Shown here: positions 1 to 8,944 of the stretch, piece after piece
Numbering within the stretch: the first letter of the stretch is position 1
Layout: the number at the start of each line of letters is the position of its first letter
NCBI GenBank assembly: GCA_040223615.1
Contig: JAVKFY010000009.1
Span: forward strand, 62,001 to 126,000
DNA: 64,000 nt
Direction: 5' to 3'
Origin: JAVKFY01 sp040223615
Lineage (GTDB): Bacteria; Pseudomonadota; Alphaproteobacteria; GCA-2731375
The notes under the pieces: model-generated
Database searches by the model: none
The model's input: the letters and a program-made list of their open reading frames with translations, nothing else
What the model was told of the DNA's origin: nothing
Translations under genes and position numbers: made by a program

Positions 1-1
1 C

Positions 2-478
2 TTCGCCGAGGTGCGCAAGCTGCACCCCGACCTGGAGCCGGGCCGGGTGGCGCATGAGGGCGTGCGGCGGCTGATCGGGGCGATGATCGACGACCTGCTG
101 GCCGAGACCCGGGCGCGCATCGGACGCTGGCGGCCGGAAATGGTGGAAGACGTGCGGGCGCTGCCGGAACCGATCGTGGCGTTCTCCGAGGACCTGAAGG
201 CGGCCGACGCGGCGTTGCGCAGGTTCCTGATGGCGCGGATGTACCGGGCCGAGCGGGTCAACAGGGCGACCGACAAGGCGCGCCGCATTGTCGCCGACCT
301 TTATGCGTTGTATATCGCCGAGCCCCGGCGGATGCCGGCGGAGTGGGCGGACGGCCTCGACGCGCCGGAAAGCCCGCGCACCCGGCGTCGCGCCGCCGAC
401 TTCATCGCCGGCATGACCGACCGGTTCGCGATCGCCGAGCACCAACGCCTGTTCGAGACGGACATCTGGTCGACATGA
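2..478 (+). CDS. dgt: deoxyguanosinetriphosphate triphosphohydrolase-like protein, C-terminal part (truncated by window edge)
   Basis: The frame is open from base 2, so only the last 158 residues are visible and the true start lies outside the window. The ending (ADFIAGMTDRFAIAEHQRLF) and the preceding helical stretch resemble the C-terminus of alphaproteobacterial dGTPase-like HD hydrolases, which cleave dNTPs to the nucleoside and tripolyphosphate. The catalytic HD motifs would be upstream and are not seen, so the call rests on the C-terminus and on position directly before argS, a common alphaproteobacterial order. The stop TGA overlaps the argS start as ATGA, implying translational coupling. 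Confidence 0.75.
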   Translation, partial: FAEVRKLHPDLEPGRVAHEGVRRLIGAMIDDLLAETRARIGRWRPEMVEDVRALPEPIVAFSEDLKAADAALRRFLMARMYRAERVNRATDKARRIVADLYALYIAEPRRMPAEWADGLDAPESPRTRRRAADFIAGMTDRFAIAEHQRLFETDIWST

Positions 479-2220
479 ACCTGTACAACCACTTCGCCGA
501 GGCGCTCCGGACCTGCCTGGCCGAGATCGGCGCGGCGGAGGGCTGGCCCGATGGCCTGCCGGTCGACCGGGTCACCGTGGAGCCGCCGCGCGAGACCGGC
601 CACGGCGACATCGCGACCAACGCGGCGATGGTCCTGGCCAAGCCGCTGAAGCGCAAGCCGCGCGACCTGGCCGATATCATCGTCGCGGCACTGCTCAAGG
701 TCGACGGCATCGATGCGGCCGAGATCGCCGGGCCCGGTTTCATCAACCTGCGGATCGCGCCGGACCTGTGGCGGGCGCAACTGCTGACCGCGATCGAGGG
801 CGGCGACAGGTACGGCGACAGCGACGTCGGCGCCGGCCGCAAGGTCAACGTCGAGTACGTCTCGGCGAACCCGACCGGACCGCTGCACGTCGGCCACCTG
901 CGCGGCGCGGTGTTCGGCGACGCGCTGGCCAGCCTGCTCGCGAAAGCCGGCTACGACGTGCTGCGCGAGTACTACATCAACGACGCCGGCAACCAGGTCG
1001 ACGCCCTGGCGCGCTCGACCCACCTGCGCTACCGCGAAGCGCTGGGCCAGGACATCGGCGAGATCCCGGAAGGCATGTATCCCGGCGACTATCTGGTGCC
1101 GGTCGGCGAGGCGATCGCCGCCGAGGACGGCGACAAATGGCTGGGCAAGGACGAGGCCGAATGGCTCGGCCACTTCCGGCGCGCGGCGGTGGCCAGGATG
1201 ATGGACCGGGTGCGCGACGACCTGGCGGCGCTCGGCATCGAGCAGAAAGTGTTCTTCTCCGAGCAGAGCCTGCACGACGACGGCCGCATCGATGCCGCGC
1301 TGGCCGCGCTGACCGACAAGGGGCTGATCTACGAGGGCGTGCTGGAGCCGCCGAAGGGCAAGACGCCGGAAGACTGGGAACCGCGGCCGCAGACACTGTT
1401 CAAGGCGACCCAGTTCGGTGACGACGTCGACCGGCCGCTGAAGAAGTCCGACGGCGCCTATACCTATTTCGCCGCCGACATCGCCTATCACTTCGACAAG
1501 GTGCGGCGCGGCTACGCCGACATGATCGACGTCTGGGGCGCCGACCACGGCGGCTACGTGAAGCGGATGAAGGCCGCCGTCGCGGCGCTGACCGACGGCG
1601 AGGGCGATCTCGACATCAAGCTGTGCCAGATCGTCCGGGTGCTGCGCGACGGCCAGCCGGTGCGGATGTCGAAGCGGGCCGGCGATTTCGTCACCGCGCG
1701 CGAGGTGCTCGACGAAGCGGGGCGGGATGTCGTGCGTTTCATGATGCTGACCCGGCGCAACGACGCGCAGCTCGACTTCGACCTGGCGCAGGTCAAGGAA
1801 CAGTCGAAGGACAATCCGGTCTTCTACGTGCAGTACGCGCATGCGCGCTGCCGCTCGATCCTGCGCAATGTCGGCCGCGACATGCCCGACGCGTTGGCGG
1901 TGCCGGACGTGGCCGGGTTGTCGCGCCTCGCCGACCCGGCCGAACTGGACCTGGTGAAGCAACTGGCGGCCTGGCCGCGCACCGTGGAGGCGGCCGCCGC
2001 CGCGCACGAGCCACATCGGATCGCGTTCTACCTCTATGACCTTGCCGCGGCATTTCACGGCCTGTGGAACAAAGGCAATGAAGACCCGGCATTGCGCTTT
2101 ATCATCGACGGGGATTCGCCGCTGACCGCCGCGCGGGTGACGCTGGTGCGGGCGGTGGCGGCGACGATAGCCGCCGGACTTGCCGTCATGGGCGTCGAGC
2201 CGGCCGAGGAAATGCACTAG
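475..2220 (+). CDS. argS: arginyl-tRNA synthetase
   Basis: Charges tRNA-Arg with arginine in the cytoplasm. The 581-residue length is normal for bacterial ArgS. The class I signature HVGH is at about residues 138-141, and the KMSKS-type loop appears as RMSKR with M398-S399-K400. The N-terminal Add-1 domain (about 1-100) and a C-terminal anticodon-binding helical domain with the YVQYAHAR motif are present. The start chosen is the ATG that overlaps the dgt stop by 4 nt, because upstream in-frame codons lie inside dgt. A SPOR-domain gene follows after 10 bp, so the three genes look like one transcription unit. Confidence 0.97.
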   Translation: MNLYNHFAEALRTCLAEIGAAEGWPDGLPVDRVTVEPPRETGHGDIATNAAMVLAKPLKRKPRDLADIIVAALLKVDGIDAAEIAGPGFINLRIAPDLWRAQLLTAIEGGDRYGDSDVGAGRKVNVEYVSANPTGPLHVGHLRGAVFGDALASLLAKAGYDVLREYYINDAGNQVDALARSTHLRYREALGQDIGEIPEGMYPGDYLVPVGEAIAAEDGDKWLGKDEAEWLGHFRRAAVARMMDRVRDDLAALGIEQKVFFSEQSLHDDGRIDAALAALTDKGLIYEGVLEPPKGKTPEDWEPRPQTLFKATQFGDDVDRPLKKSDGAYTYFAADIAYHFDKVRRGYADMIDVWGADHGGYVKRMKAAVAALTDGEGDLDIKLCQIVRVLRDGQPVRMSKRAGDFVTAREVLDEAGRDVVRFMMLTRRNDAQLDFDLAQVKEQSKDNPVFYVQYAHARCRSILRNVGRDMPDALAVPDVAGLSRLADPAELDLVKQLAAWPRTVEAAAAAHEPHRIAFYLYDLAAAFHGLWNKGNEDPALRFIIDGDSPLTAARVTLVRAVAATIAAGLAVMGVEPAEEMH

Positions 2221-2230
2221 CCGACGACGG

Positions 2231-3430
2231 ATGAGCAGCGAAGACAGTTCAGCAGGCGAGGAAGCACGCGAGCAACGCCGGCGCGGCCGCGTTACCGGTG
2301 CGCTGACGGTGCTGCTGGTGTTGCTGGTCGCCGCCGCCGGCGCTGCGCTGTGGTGGCAGAACACCCGCGACCAGACGGCGCCGTCCGACGGCGAGGTGCC
2401 GCTGGTCAAGGCCGATCCGACGCCGACCAAGTCGAAGCCCGACGATCCCGGCGGCATGCCGGTGCCGAACCGCGACAAGCTGGTCTACCGCCTGATGTCG
2501 CCGAACCCGCCGCCGGCACCGAAGGACGTGCTGATTCCGGCCCCGGCCGTCGAGGCAGACAAGCCTGAGCCGGCCGAAGAGGAGGACGGAGCGCCCGAAG
2601 CGGTCGAAGCAACGCCACCGGCGCCGATCAAGCCCGAGGCGCCGACCACGGCCGACGGCGCCCGCGAGTTGCTTGACCTGCCGCCCCCGCCGCCGGAACC
2701 GGAACGCGCCCTGAAGCGCGGCCCCAACGCGCCGGCCGAGCCGGTGAAGCCGGTGGTGGTCGCCACCCTGTCGCCGCCGCCCGGCGCGCGCGAGGCGAAG
2801 CCGCCGGCCGACGAGCCGGCCGAGAGCGAGACCACGGCCGACAAACCGGCGGATAGCGACGGGGCAAGCGCCGAGATCCCGGTCCGGGACCAGCCGGCCG
2901 CGACGGAATCGCCGGGCGACGACGCGCCGGCCGAGGCGGACAAAACTGCCGATGCCACCGCGAAGCCCGAGCCCGGCCCCGAGGACGATCCGAAGCGCGA
3001 GCGGCTGATCGCCACCAAGCCCGATGACAGCGCGACGCCGCCGACGGCCACGCCGGGCGGGCCGCCGGTGCCCGGGTTGAAGCCGCCGGCGCCCGGTGCC
3101 GAAGCCAGGACCGAACCGGCCCCGACACCGCCGCCGAGCGCGCCGGTGCCGCCCACGGCCGTGGCCACGGCCACGCCCGATGCCTTCCGCATTCAGATCG
3201 CCGCGTTCCGCGACGTCGGCATCGCCGAGCGCGAGTGGGCGCGACTGCAGAAGATCCATGCCGACGCACTCGGCCCGCTGCAGCCCGTGGTGATCACCGT
3301 GGACCTCGGTCAGAAGGGCCTGTTCCACCGGTTGCAGGCCGGCCCGCTGGCGGATCGCGCCGCGGCGCTGGCGACCTGCGCCGAGCTCAAGGCCGCCAAA
3401 CAGGACTGCATCATTGTCCCGCCGAAGTGA
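2231..3430 (+). CDS. SPOR domain membrane protein with long proline/alanine/glutamate-rich linker
   Basis: A 399-residue bitopic protein. A short charged cytoplasmic N-terminus is followed by one membrane helix (about 20-42) and about 270 residues of low-complexity Pro/Ala/Glu/Asp sequence. A SPOR domain ends the protein (about 316-399, beginning AFRIQIAAF). SPOR domains bind denuded septal peptidoglycan, so a role at the division site or in wall remodelling is inferred; nagZ next door fits that. The start ATG at 2231 lies 10 bp after argS. The linker would reach across the periplasm. No enzymatic domain is visible. The SPOR call is firm; the precise role is unknown. Confidence 0.88.
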   Translation: MSSEDSSAGEEAREQRRRGRVTGALTVLLVLLVAAAGAALWWQNTRDQTAPSDGEVPLVKADPTPTKSKPDDPGGMPVPNRDKLVYRLMSPNPPPAPKDVLIPAPAVEADKPEPAEEEDGAPEAVEATPPAPIKPEAPTTADGARELLDLPPPPPEPERALKRGPNAPAEPVKPVVVATLSPPPGAREAKPPADEPAESETTADKPADSDGASAEIPVRDQPAATESPGDDAPAEADKTADATAKPEPGPEDDPKRERLIATKPDDSATPPTATPGGPPVPGLKPPAPGAEARTEPAPTPPPSAPVPPTAVATATPDAFRIQIAAFRDVGIAEREWARLQKIHADALGPLQPVVITVDLGQKGLFHRLQAGPLADRAAALATCAELKAAKQDCIIVPPK

Positions 3431-4445
3431 GCGCGCCGCCGCAATCGTCGGTGTCGCCGGCCCGGTGCTCGGCGCCGACGAGCGCGACCTGATCGCCGCG
3501 ACCCGGCCGCTGGGATTCATCCTGTTCAAGCGCAACTGCGAGACGCCGGACCAGATCGCGGCGCTGACGGCGGCGCTGCGCGACGCCGTCGATGACGCCG
3601 AGGCCCCGGTGCTGATCGACCAGGAGGGCGGGCGCGTGCGCCGCCTGCAAGGCCCGCCGTGGCACGAGGCGCCGCCGGCGGCGACCTTCGCGCGCCTGCC
3701 CGATCCCGACGCCGGCGCGCGCGCCGCGTGGCTCAACAGCCGGCTGATCGCCGACGACCTGACGGCGATGGGCGTCGATGTCGACTGCGTGCCCTGCCTG
3801 GACCTCAGCTTCGCGCAGACCCACAAGGTGATCGGCGACCGCAGCTACGGCACCGACGTCGGCACCGTGGTCCGGCTCGGCGGCGCGGCGGCCGGGGGCC
3901 TGAAGGCCGGCGGGGTGATGCCAGTGATGAAGCACCTGCCCGGCCACGGCCGCGCCACGGTCGACAGCCACGACTCCCTGCCGGTGGTCGAGGCCGATTT
4001 CGAAACCCTCGCGGCGACCGATTTCGCGCCGTTCGCCTCGCTCACCGACGTAATCGAGCTCGGCATGACCGGGCACCTGATGTTTCCGGCGATCGATCCG
4101 CTGTGGCCGTCGACGCTGTCGGCGACGATCGTTGCGCAAGTGATCCGCGACCGCATCGGCTTCCAGGGCCTGCTGATGTCGGACGACCTGTCGATGCAGG
4201 CCCTGGCCGGCGACGTGGGCGAGCGGGCGGCAGGCGCGATCGCCGCGGGCTGCGACATCGCGCTGCACTGCAACGGCCGATTCGACGAAATGCGGGCCGT
4301 GCTCGATGCCTGCGGGCCGATGAGCGCGGCGGCGCACGACCGCTGGGCCCTGGCACAGCAAGGAATTGCGCGGCCCGAACCGTTCGAACGCACGGCGGCG
4401 CAACAGGAGCTGGCAGGCCTGCTAGCATCTGTCCCAGACGCCTGA
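3414..4445 (+). CDS. nagZ: beta-N-acetylhexosaminidase (cell-wall recycling)
   Basis: Family 3 glycoside hydrolase that removes GlcNAc from anhydro-muropeptides in the cytoplasm during peptidoglycan recycling. The 343 residues match the NagZ length. The family motif KHLPGHG is at about 173-179, followed by the VDSHDSLP loop that carries the catalytic His. The nucleophilic Asp lies in LLMSDDLSM (about residue 257). The DQEGGRV motif is near the N-terminus. The start is a TTG at 3414 inside the end of the SPOR gene (17-nt overlap); no ATG or GTG precedes the conserved core, so the TTG is likely genuine and coupled. Confidence 0.95.
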   Translation: MSRRSERAAAIVGVAGPVLGADERDLIAATRPLGFILFKRNCETPDQIAALTAALRDAVDDAEAPVLIDQEGGRVRRLQGPPWHEAPPAATFARLPDPDAGARAAWLNSRLIADDLTAMGVDVDCVPCLDLSFAQTHKVIGDRSYGTDVGTVVRLGGAAAGGLKAGGVMPVMKHLPGHGRATVDSHDSLPVVEADFETLAATDFAPFASLTDVIELGMTGHLMFPAIDPLWPSTLSATIVAQVIRDRIGFQGLLMSDDLSMQALAGDVGERAAGAIAAGCDIALHCNGRFDEMRAVLDACGPMSAAAHDRWALAQQGIARPEPFERTAAQQELAGLLASVPDA

Positions 4446-4454
4446 GGAGAGCGC

Positions 4455-5261
4455 ATGAGCGAGCAGCCGCTGCCGCAGACCGAAACGGACGAGAGCGACG
4501 ACGCCGCGCCGCTGGTGCTGAATTCGACCTTCGTCGTCGACCTGGAGGGCTTCGAGGGCCCGATCGACCTGCTGCTCAGCCTGGCGCGCTCGCAGAAGGT
4601 CGACATCACCCAGCTCTCGATCCTGACGCTGGCCGAGCAGTACCTCACCTATATCGAGGAAGCCCGGCGAGTGCGGTTGGAGATCGCCGCCGACTACCTG
4701 GTGATGGCGGCGTGGCTGGCCTACCTGAAGTCGCGCTTGCTGCTGCCGGAGCCGGAAGGCGAGGACGAGCCGACCGGCGAGGAGCTTGCCGCGCGGCTGC
4801 AATTCCAGCTGCAACGGCTGCAGGCGATGCGCGACGCCTCGGAAAAGCTGATGGCGCGCGCACGGCTCGGCCTCGACGTGTTCCAGCGCGGCATGCCGGA
4901 AGGCGTCACCGTGCTGCGCAAGTCGCAATGGCAGTGCGAGATGTACGACCTGCTGCGCGCCTACGCCGACCAGGTGCAGGGCGCGCCGGTGACGCCGCTG
5001 GCGATGACCATGCCGACGGCGATGACCATCGACGAGGCGCTCGGTCGCCTGCGCTCGATCATCGGCGACATGCCGGACTGGGCCAGCCTGGAGGCGCTGC
5101 TGCCGTCCGGGTTGCGCAGCGGCTTCGACCGCCGTTCCGCCGTCGCCGCCACGCTCGGCGCCAGCCTGGAGATGGCCAAGTCCGGCCAGCTCCAGATCCG
5201 CCAGCGCCAGCCGTTCGGACCCATCCTGATCAAGGCACAGACCAGTGACGCATCCGACTGA
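4455..5261 (+). CDS. scpA: segregation and condensation protein A
   Basis: Kleisin subunit of the SMC-ScpAB condensin that compacts and segregates the chromosome. At 268 residues it has the expected N-terminal kleisin region (FVVDLEGFEGPIDLLLSLAR, then KVDITQLSIL) and the C-terminal winged-helix part. A GAGGAG-like Shine-Dalgarno precedes the ATG at 4455, nine bases after nagZ. It overlaps scpB by 17 nt, the usual scpA-scpB coupling. Confidence 0.96.
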   Translation: MSEQPLPQTETDESDDAAPLVLNSTFVVDLEGFEGPIDLLLSLARSQKVDITQLSILTLAEQYLTYIEEARRVRLEIAADYLVMAAWLAYLKSRLLLPEPEGEDEPTGEELAARLQFQLQRLQAMRDASEKLMARARLGLDVFQRGMPEGVTVLRKSQWQCEMYDLLRAYADQVQGAPVTPLAMTMPTAMTIDEALGRLRSIIGDMPDWASLEALLPSGLRSGFDRRSAVAATLGASLEMAKSGQLQIRQRQPFGPILIKAQTSDASD

Positions 5262-5892
5262 ATATCTCCGCATGGCCGAGGCGCTGCTGTTCGCGGCCGA
5301 GGAGCCGCTGGACGAGGCCTCGATCGCCGCCCGGCTGCCCGACGAGGCCGACGTGCCGGCGCTGCTCGCCCAGCTCACCGAGGACTATTCGGCGCGCGGC
5401 GTGAACCTGGTGACGGTCGGCGGGCGCTGGCAGTTCCGTACCGCGGAGGACCTGCGCTACCTGCTGCAGGAAGAACGCCAGGAAGTGCGCAAGCTGTCCA
5501 AGGCGGCCCTGGAGACGCTGGCGATCATCGCCTACCACCAGCCGGTGACGCGCGCCGAGGTCGAGGAACTGCGCGGCGTCAGCCTGTCGAAGGGCACGCT
5601 CGACATCCTGATGGAGATCGGCTGGGTGAAGCTGCGCGGGCGGCGCCGCTCGCCGGGCCGGCCGGTGACCTACGGCACCAGCGACGACTTCGTCAGCCAT
5701 TTCGGCCTGGAAAGCCTGGGCGACCTGCCCGGCATCGACGAGCTCAAAGCCGCCGGCCTGCTGAACCGCGCCGCGCCGGCCGACTGGGGCAAGCGCTTCG
5801 CCAACGCCGAGGAAGACCCGCTGGAAGACGACGACGAGGCGAACCGCCTGCCCGGCCTGTCGCTGGCCCCGGAGGTTCCGGCGGACGCGTAG
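5245..5892 (+). CDS. scpB: segregation and condensation protein B
   Basis: Partner of ScpA; forms the dimeric winged-helix clamp of the SMC-ScpAB complex. 215 residues with the diagnostic core ETLAIIAYHQPVTRAEVEEL followed by RGVS and the GRPVTYGTSDDFVSHFGL segment. The start is a GTG at 5245 within the last codons of scpA. The C-terminal 40 residues are acidic and poorly conserved. In many alphaproteobacteria tatA follows directly. Here about 7 kb of accessory DNA beginning with a repeat region intervenes. Confidence 0.96.
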   Translation: MTHPTEYLRMAEALLFAAEEPLDEASIAARLPDEADVPALLAQLTEDYSARGVNLVTVGGRWQFRTAEDLRYLLQEERQEVRKLSKAALETLAIIAYHQPVTRAEVEELRGVSLSKGTLDILMEIGWVKLRGRRRSPGRPVTYGTSDDFVSHFGLESLGDLPGIDELKAAGLLNRAAPADWGKRFANAEEDPLEDDDEANRLPGLSLAPEVPADA

Positions 5893-6260
5893 GCGAGATG
5901 CCCGGATCAAGTTCACGGGTGTCCGGTTAAGCTAGCGGTGATTGTCGATTCCCTATTGCCGCTCAGGCCGTTGCGCCACTTTGGGCGGCATCGGACAGAA
6001 GAACCGCGACCGATGGGTCCAGCTTCTGGACGTGGATGCCCCGGACAAGTCGGGGCATGACGACCCTATTTGGAAACATAAAGAACGCGTCATGGCCCGG
6101 CTTGTCCGGGCCATCCACGTCCCTGGGCTTGCAAAGACGTCGACGAGTGGGCACAGGCCCGGAAGGGCTTAACCGGACACTCGTGGGGCGAGTCCGGGCA
6201 TGACGGGTTTCTTTCGATGTCGTCATGGCCGGGCTTGATCCGGCCATCTAAACTCAGCCC
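5893..6260. repeat. 368-bp non-coding region packed with REP-type palindromes
   Basis: No credible gene. It holds an inverted pair of 32-bp units at 6031-6062 and 6088-6119 (29 of 32 positions complementary), each built around a cgtggatg...catgacg core. A further partial set at 6190-6248 carries the same catgacg/cgtcatgg ends. Related units occur at 24576-24669 and 25010-25102. Such elements are common intergenic repeats in alphaproteobacteria. Their short in-frame translations (DAPDKSGHD-like) are artefacts. The region sits where the scpB-tatA synteny is broken. Confidence 0.8.
5914..6185. mobile_element. possible MITE-like element bounded by 19-bp inverted repeats
   Basis: The sequence cacgggtgtccggttaagc at 5914-5932 recurs in reverse complement at 6167-6185 with one mismatch; the inner 14 bases are exact. 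The 272-bp interval has no ORF of substance and encloses the paired REP units at 6031-6119. Terminal inverted repeats plus non-coding content suggest a non-autonomous transposable element or a large REP mosaic. No clear target-site duplication is visible, so the call is tentative. Confidence 0.4.
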
Positions 6261-7244
6261 ATGAGCATCCCTCTTTCCGTTCTCGACCTCGCCTATATCG
6301 GCGAGGACTTCGCGCCGGGCGACGCGTTGCGCAACTCGCGCGACCTGGCCCGCAACGTGGAGCGCTTCGGCTACAACCGGTTCTGGCTGGCCGAGCATCA
6401 CAACCTGCCGGGTATCGCGTCGGCCGCCACGTCGGTGTGCATCGGCTACGTCGCGGAGGCGACCTCGACGATCCGGGTCGGCGCCGGCGGCATCATGCTG
6501 CCGAACCACTCGCCGCTGGTGATCGCGGAACAGTTCGGCACGCTGGCCTCGCTGTACCCGGACCGCATCGACCTCGGCCTGGGGCGCGCGCCCGGCACCG
6601 ACCAGCGCACCATGCAGGCGCTGCGCGTGAACCCGCAGGCCTCGGAGTATTTCCCCAACGACGTGGTCGAGTTGCAGGCGCTGCTCGGCCCGGTGCGCGA
6701 GAACCAGGTGATCCACGCGGTGCCCGGCGAGGACACCAACGTGCCGTTGTGGATCCTGGGCTCCAGCCTGTTCGGGGCGCAGCTCGCGGCGATGCTGGGC
6801 CTGCCCTATGCATTTGCCTCGCACTTCGCGCCGCAGGCGCTGATGCAGGCGATCGAGGTCTACCGCGAGCGGTTCGAGCCGTCGGCGCAGCTGGACAAGC
6901 CCTACGTCATGGTCGGGATGAGCGCCGTCGTGGCCGACACCGACGAGGAGGCGGCCTACCTGTTCACCACGCCGCAGCAGCAGTTCACCAACATGGTGCG
7001 CGGCACCCGCGGCAAGATGCGCAAACCGATCCCGGATATCGAGGACTACTGGTCGCCGATGGAGAAGGCGCAGGCGATGGCGATGCTGCGCTGCGCCTTC
7101 GTCGGCTCGCCGAAGACGGTGCGCGAGAAGCTCGACCCGTTCATCGAAGCGACCGGCGCCGACGAGCTGATGGTCGCGGCGGCGATCTGGGACCACGGCA
7201 AGCGCGTGCGGTCGTACGAGCTGCTCGCCGAGGCGATGCGATAG
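6261..7244 (+). CDS. LLM-class flavin-dependent oxidoreductase
   Basis: Luciferase-like monooxygenase fold, 327 residues, expected to use reduced FMN. The N-terminal SVLDLAYIGEDFAPGDALRNS and the following FWLAEHHNLPGIASAATSV, GAGGIMLPNHSPLVIAEQFGTL and DLGLGRAPGTD segments match the MsnO8/YhbW-type group. The substrate cannot be told from sequence. It follows the repeat region and precedes the DUF427-cyclase gene by 40 bp on the same strand. The first good start is the ATG at 6261. Confidence 0.9.
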   Translation: MSIPLSVLDLAYIGEDFAPGDALRNSRDLARNVERFGYNRFWLAEHHNLPGIASAATSVCIGYVAEATSTIRVGAGGIMLPNHSPLVIAEQFGTLASLYPDRIDLGLGRAPGTDQRTMQALRVNPQASEYFPNDVVELQALLGPVRENQVIHAVPGEDTNVPLWILGSSLFGAQLAAMLGLPYAFASHFAPQALMQAIEVYRERFEPSAQLDKPYVMVGMSAVVADTDEEAAYLFTTPQQQFTNMVRGTRGKMRKPIPDIEDYWSPMEKAQAMAMLRCAFVGSPKTVREKLDPFIEATGADELMVAAAIWDHGKRVRSYELLAEAMR

Positions 7245-7284
7245 GGCTTACATCGTCAGTGCCAGGACCCATATTCTGAAAACC

Positions 7285-8850
7285 ATGACGTCGCAGACGC
7301 CCGGTTCCTATCGCCTGGCCGTCGAGCCGGTTGACGGCACGGTGGTGGCCAAGCACGGCCAGCATGTGCTGGCACGCAGCGGTGCGGCGCGGGTGATCCG
7401 CGAGACCCGCTGGCCGGTGCAGTACTACTTCCCGCCCGGCGACGTGAACCAGTCGGTGCTGCGCCCGTCCGACTACAAGACCTTCTGTCCGTTCAAGGGC
7501 ACGGCGACCTATTTCGACATCGTGCTGCCGGACAAGACCATCGAGGCCGGCGCCTGGACCTATGGCAAGGCGCGCGACGAGACCGCGACCGTCGCCGGGC
7601 ATATCGGCTTCTTCGACACGGTCGCGGATCTGATCGAGTGCGACCGGCCGCTGCCCGAGCCGACCGACGACGGGCATGTCGGCGGCGCGCTGGTCGACTG
7701 GCTGCTGCGCGAGGCCTGGGCCTGCGCCGAGCCCGCAGAGCTCACCGCGGAACTGGGCCGGCGCATGGTCGCGGAGGGCATCCCGGCGGCGCGGCTCAAC
7801 GTCACGGTGTGGTCGCTGCACCCACTGCTCGTCGGCACCACCTATGTCTGGCAACGCGACGGCGACGTGGTCAGCGTCGACAGTGCGCACCACGAGGACT
7901 TGGACCGGCCGGAATACCAGAACAGCCCGCTGCGTCACGTGATGAACGGCCTGGGCGGGGTGCGCCAGTCGCTGGCCACCGATGACGCCGAGTTCAGCTT
8001 CCCGATCATGGCCGACCTGAAGGCACGCGGCATGACCGACTATGTCGCCATGGCGCTGGTGTTCTCCGACGGCCGCCACAACGTGATGACGCTGGCGACC
8101 GACGAGCCCGGCGGCTTCACCACGGCGCAGCTCGGGCTGACATTCGAGTGTTCGTTCGTGATCGCGCGGCTGTTCGAGGCGCTGATCGGGCGGGCCAACG
8201 CGGCCACCGTGATGGACACCTATCTCGGCCGGCGCACCGGCCAGCGCGTGCTCGGCGGCGAGATCCGGCGCGGCGACGGCGAGGACCTGGACGCCGCCCT
8301 GCTCTACTGCGACCTGCGGCACTCCACGACGCTGGCCGAGCGGCTGCCGCGCGACGCGTTCCTGGCGCTGCTGAACCGGTTCTTCGAGGCGGCGGCCGAT
8401 CCGATCGCGGGCCGCGGCGGCGAAGTGCTGAAGTTCATCGGCGATGCCGTGCTGGCGATCTTCCCGGCCGACAATGGCGCCGAGATGGCCTGCGCCGCGG
8501 CGCGCGCGGCGGCCGACGAGATCGTCGCCGCGGTGGCCGCGATCGAACCGCCCGGCGACGACCTGCCGCCAATTGCGTGCGCCATCGGCCTGCACTACGG
8601 CTCGGTCACCTACGGCAATGTCGGCGCCCGCGACCGGCTCGACTTCACCGTGATCGGCCCGGCGGCGAACATCGCCGTGCGCCTGTCCGACTTCGGCAAG
8701 CAGATCGACCAGCCGGTGGTGATGTCGGCAGTCGCCTGTGGCGATACCGCCGAGGCGGAAGCGCTGGGCGAAGCCGAGTTGCGCCACGTCGCCCGACCGA
8801 TGCCGGTCTTCGTGCCGCCACAGCGCGGCGATCGGCGCGGCGTCGCCTGA
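7285..8850 (+). CDS. DUF427-class III adenylate/guanylate cyclase fusion protein
   Basis: 521 residues. The N-terminal part (about 5-115) is a DUF427 domain: VEPVDGTVVAKHGQHVLA, then TRWPVQYYFPPGDV and FCPFKGTATYFDI. The middle (about 125-310) is an uncharacterised region resembling the one preceding some alphaproteobacterial cyclases. The C-terminal class III cyclase domain has metal-binding D343 (LLYCDLRHS) and D387 (KFIGDAVLAIF) and a DFTVIGPAANIAVRL segment carrying the Asn and Arg expected in catalysis. It therefore looks enzymatically intact and would make cAMP or cGMP in the cytoplasm. What DUF427 senses or does here is unknown. The fusion may couple a metabolite to cyclase output. Confidence 0.85.
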   Translation: MTSQTPGSYRLAVEPVDGTVVAKHGQHVLARSGAARVIRETRWPVQYYFPPGDVNQSVLRPSDYKTFCPFKGTATYFDIVLPDKTIEAGAWTYGKARDETATVAGHIGFFDTVADLIECDRPLPEPTDDGHVGGALVDWLLREAWACAEPAELTAELGRRMVAEGIPAARLNVTVWSLHPLLVGTTYVWQRDGDVVSVDSAHHEDLDRPEYQNSPLRHVMNGLGGVRQSLATDDAEFSFPIMADLKARGMTDYVAMALVFSDGRHNVMTLATDEPGGFTTAQLGLTFECSFVIARLFEALIGRANAATVMDTYLGRRTGQRVLGGEIRRGDGEDLDAALLYCDLRHSTTLAERLPRDAFLALLNRFFEAAADPIAGRGGEVLKFIGDAVLAIFPADNGAEMACAAARAAADEIVAAVAAIEPPGDDLPPIACAIGLHYGSVTYGNVGARDRLDFTVIGPAANIAVRLSDFGKQIDQPVVMSAVACGDTAEAEALGEAELRHVARPMPVFVPPQRGDRRGVA

Positions 8851-8944
8851 CGGCGCCGCGCGCCTGGATGGCCGGCATTGACGCTTGACGGATAAAGCGT
8901 GCACCTACATCTATGGGCAACCGAATTCGACGGTCGAGGGCACC

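Noticed and set aside
301..2478. 725-codon open frame on the minus strand
   Set aside because: Antisense to argS with an Arg/His/Val-rich, repetitive composition; a shadow of the high G+C content.
8878..8914. Promoter-like TTGACG boxes before the MFS gene
   Set aside because: Two -35-like hexamers are present but no acceptable -10 element at the right spacing.
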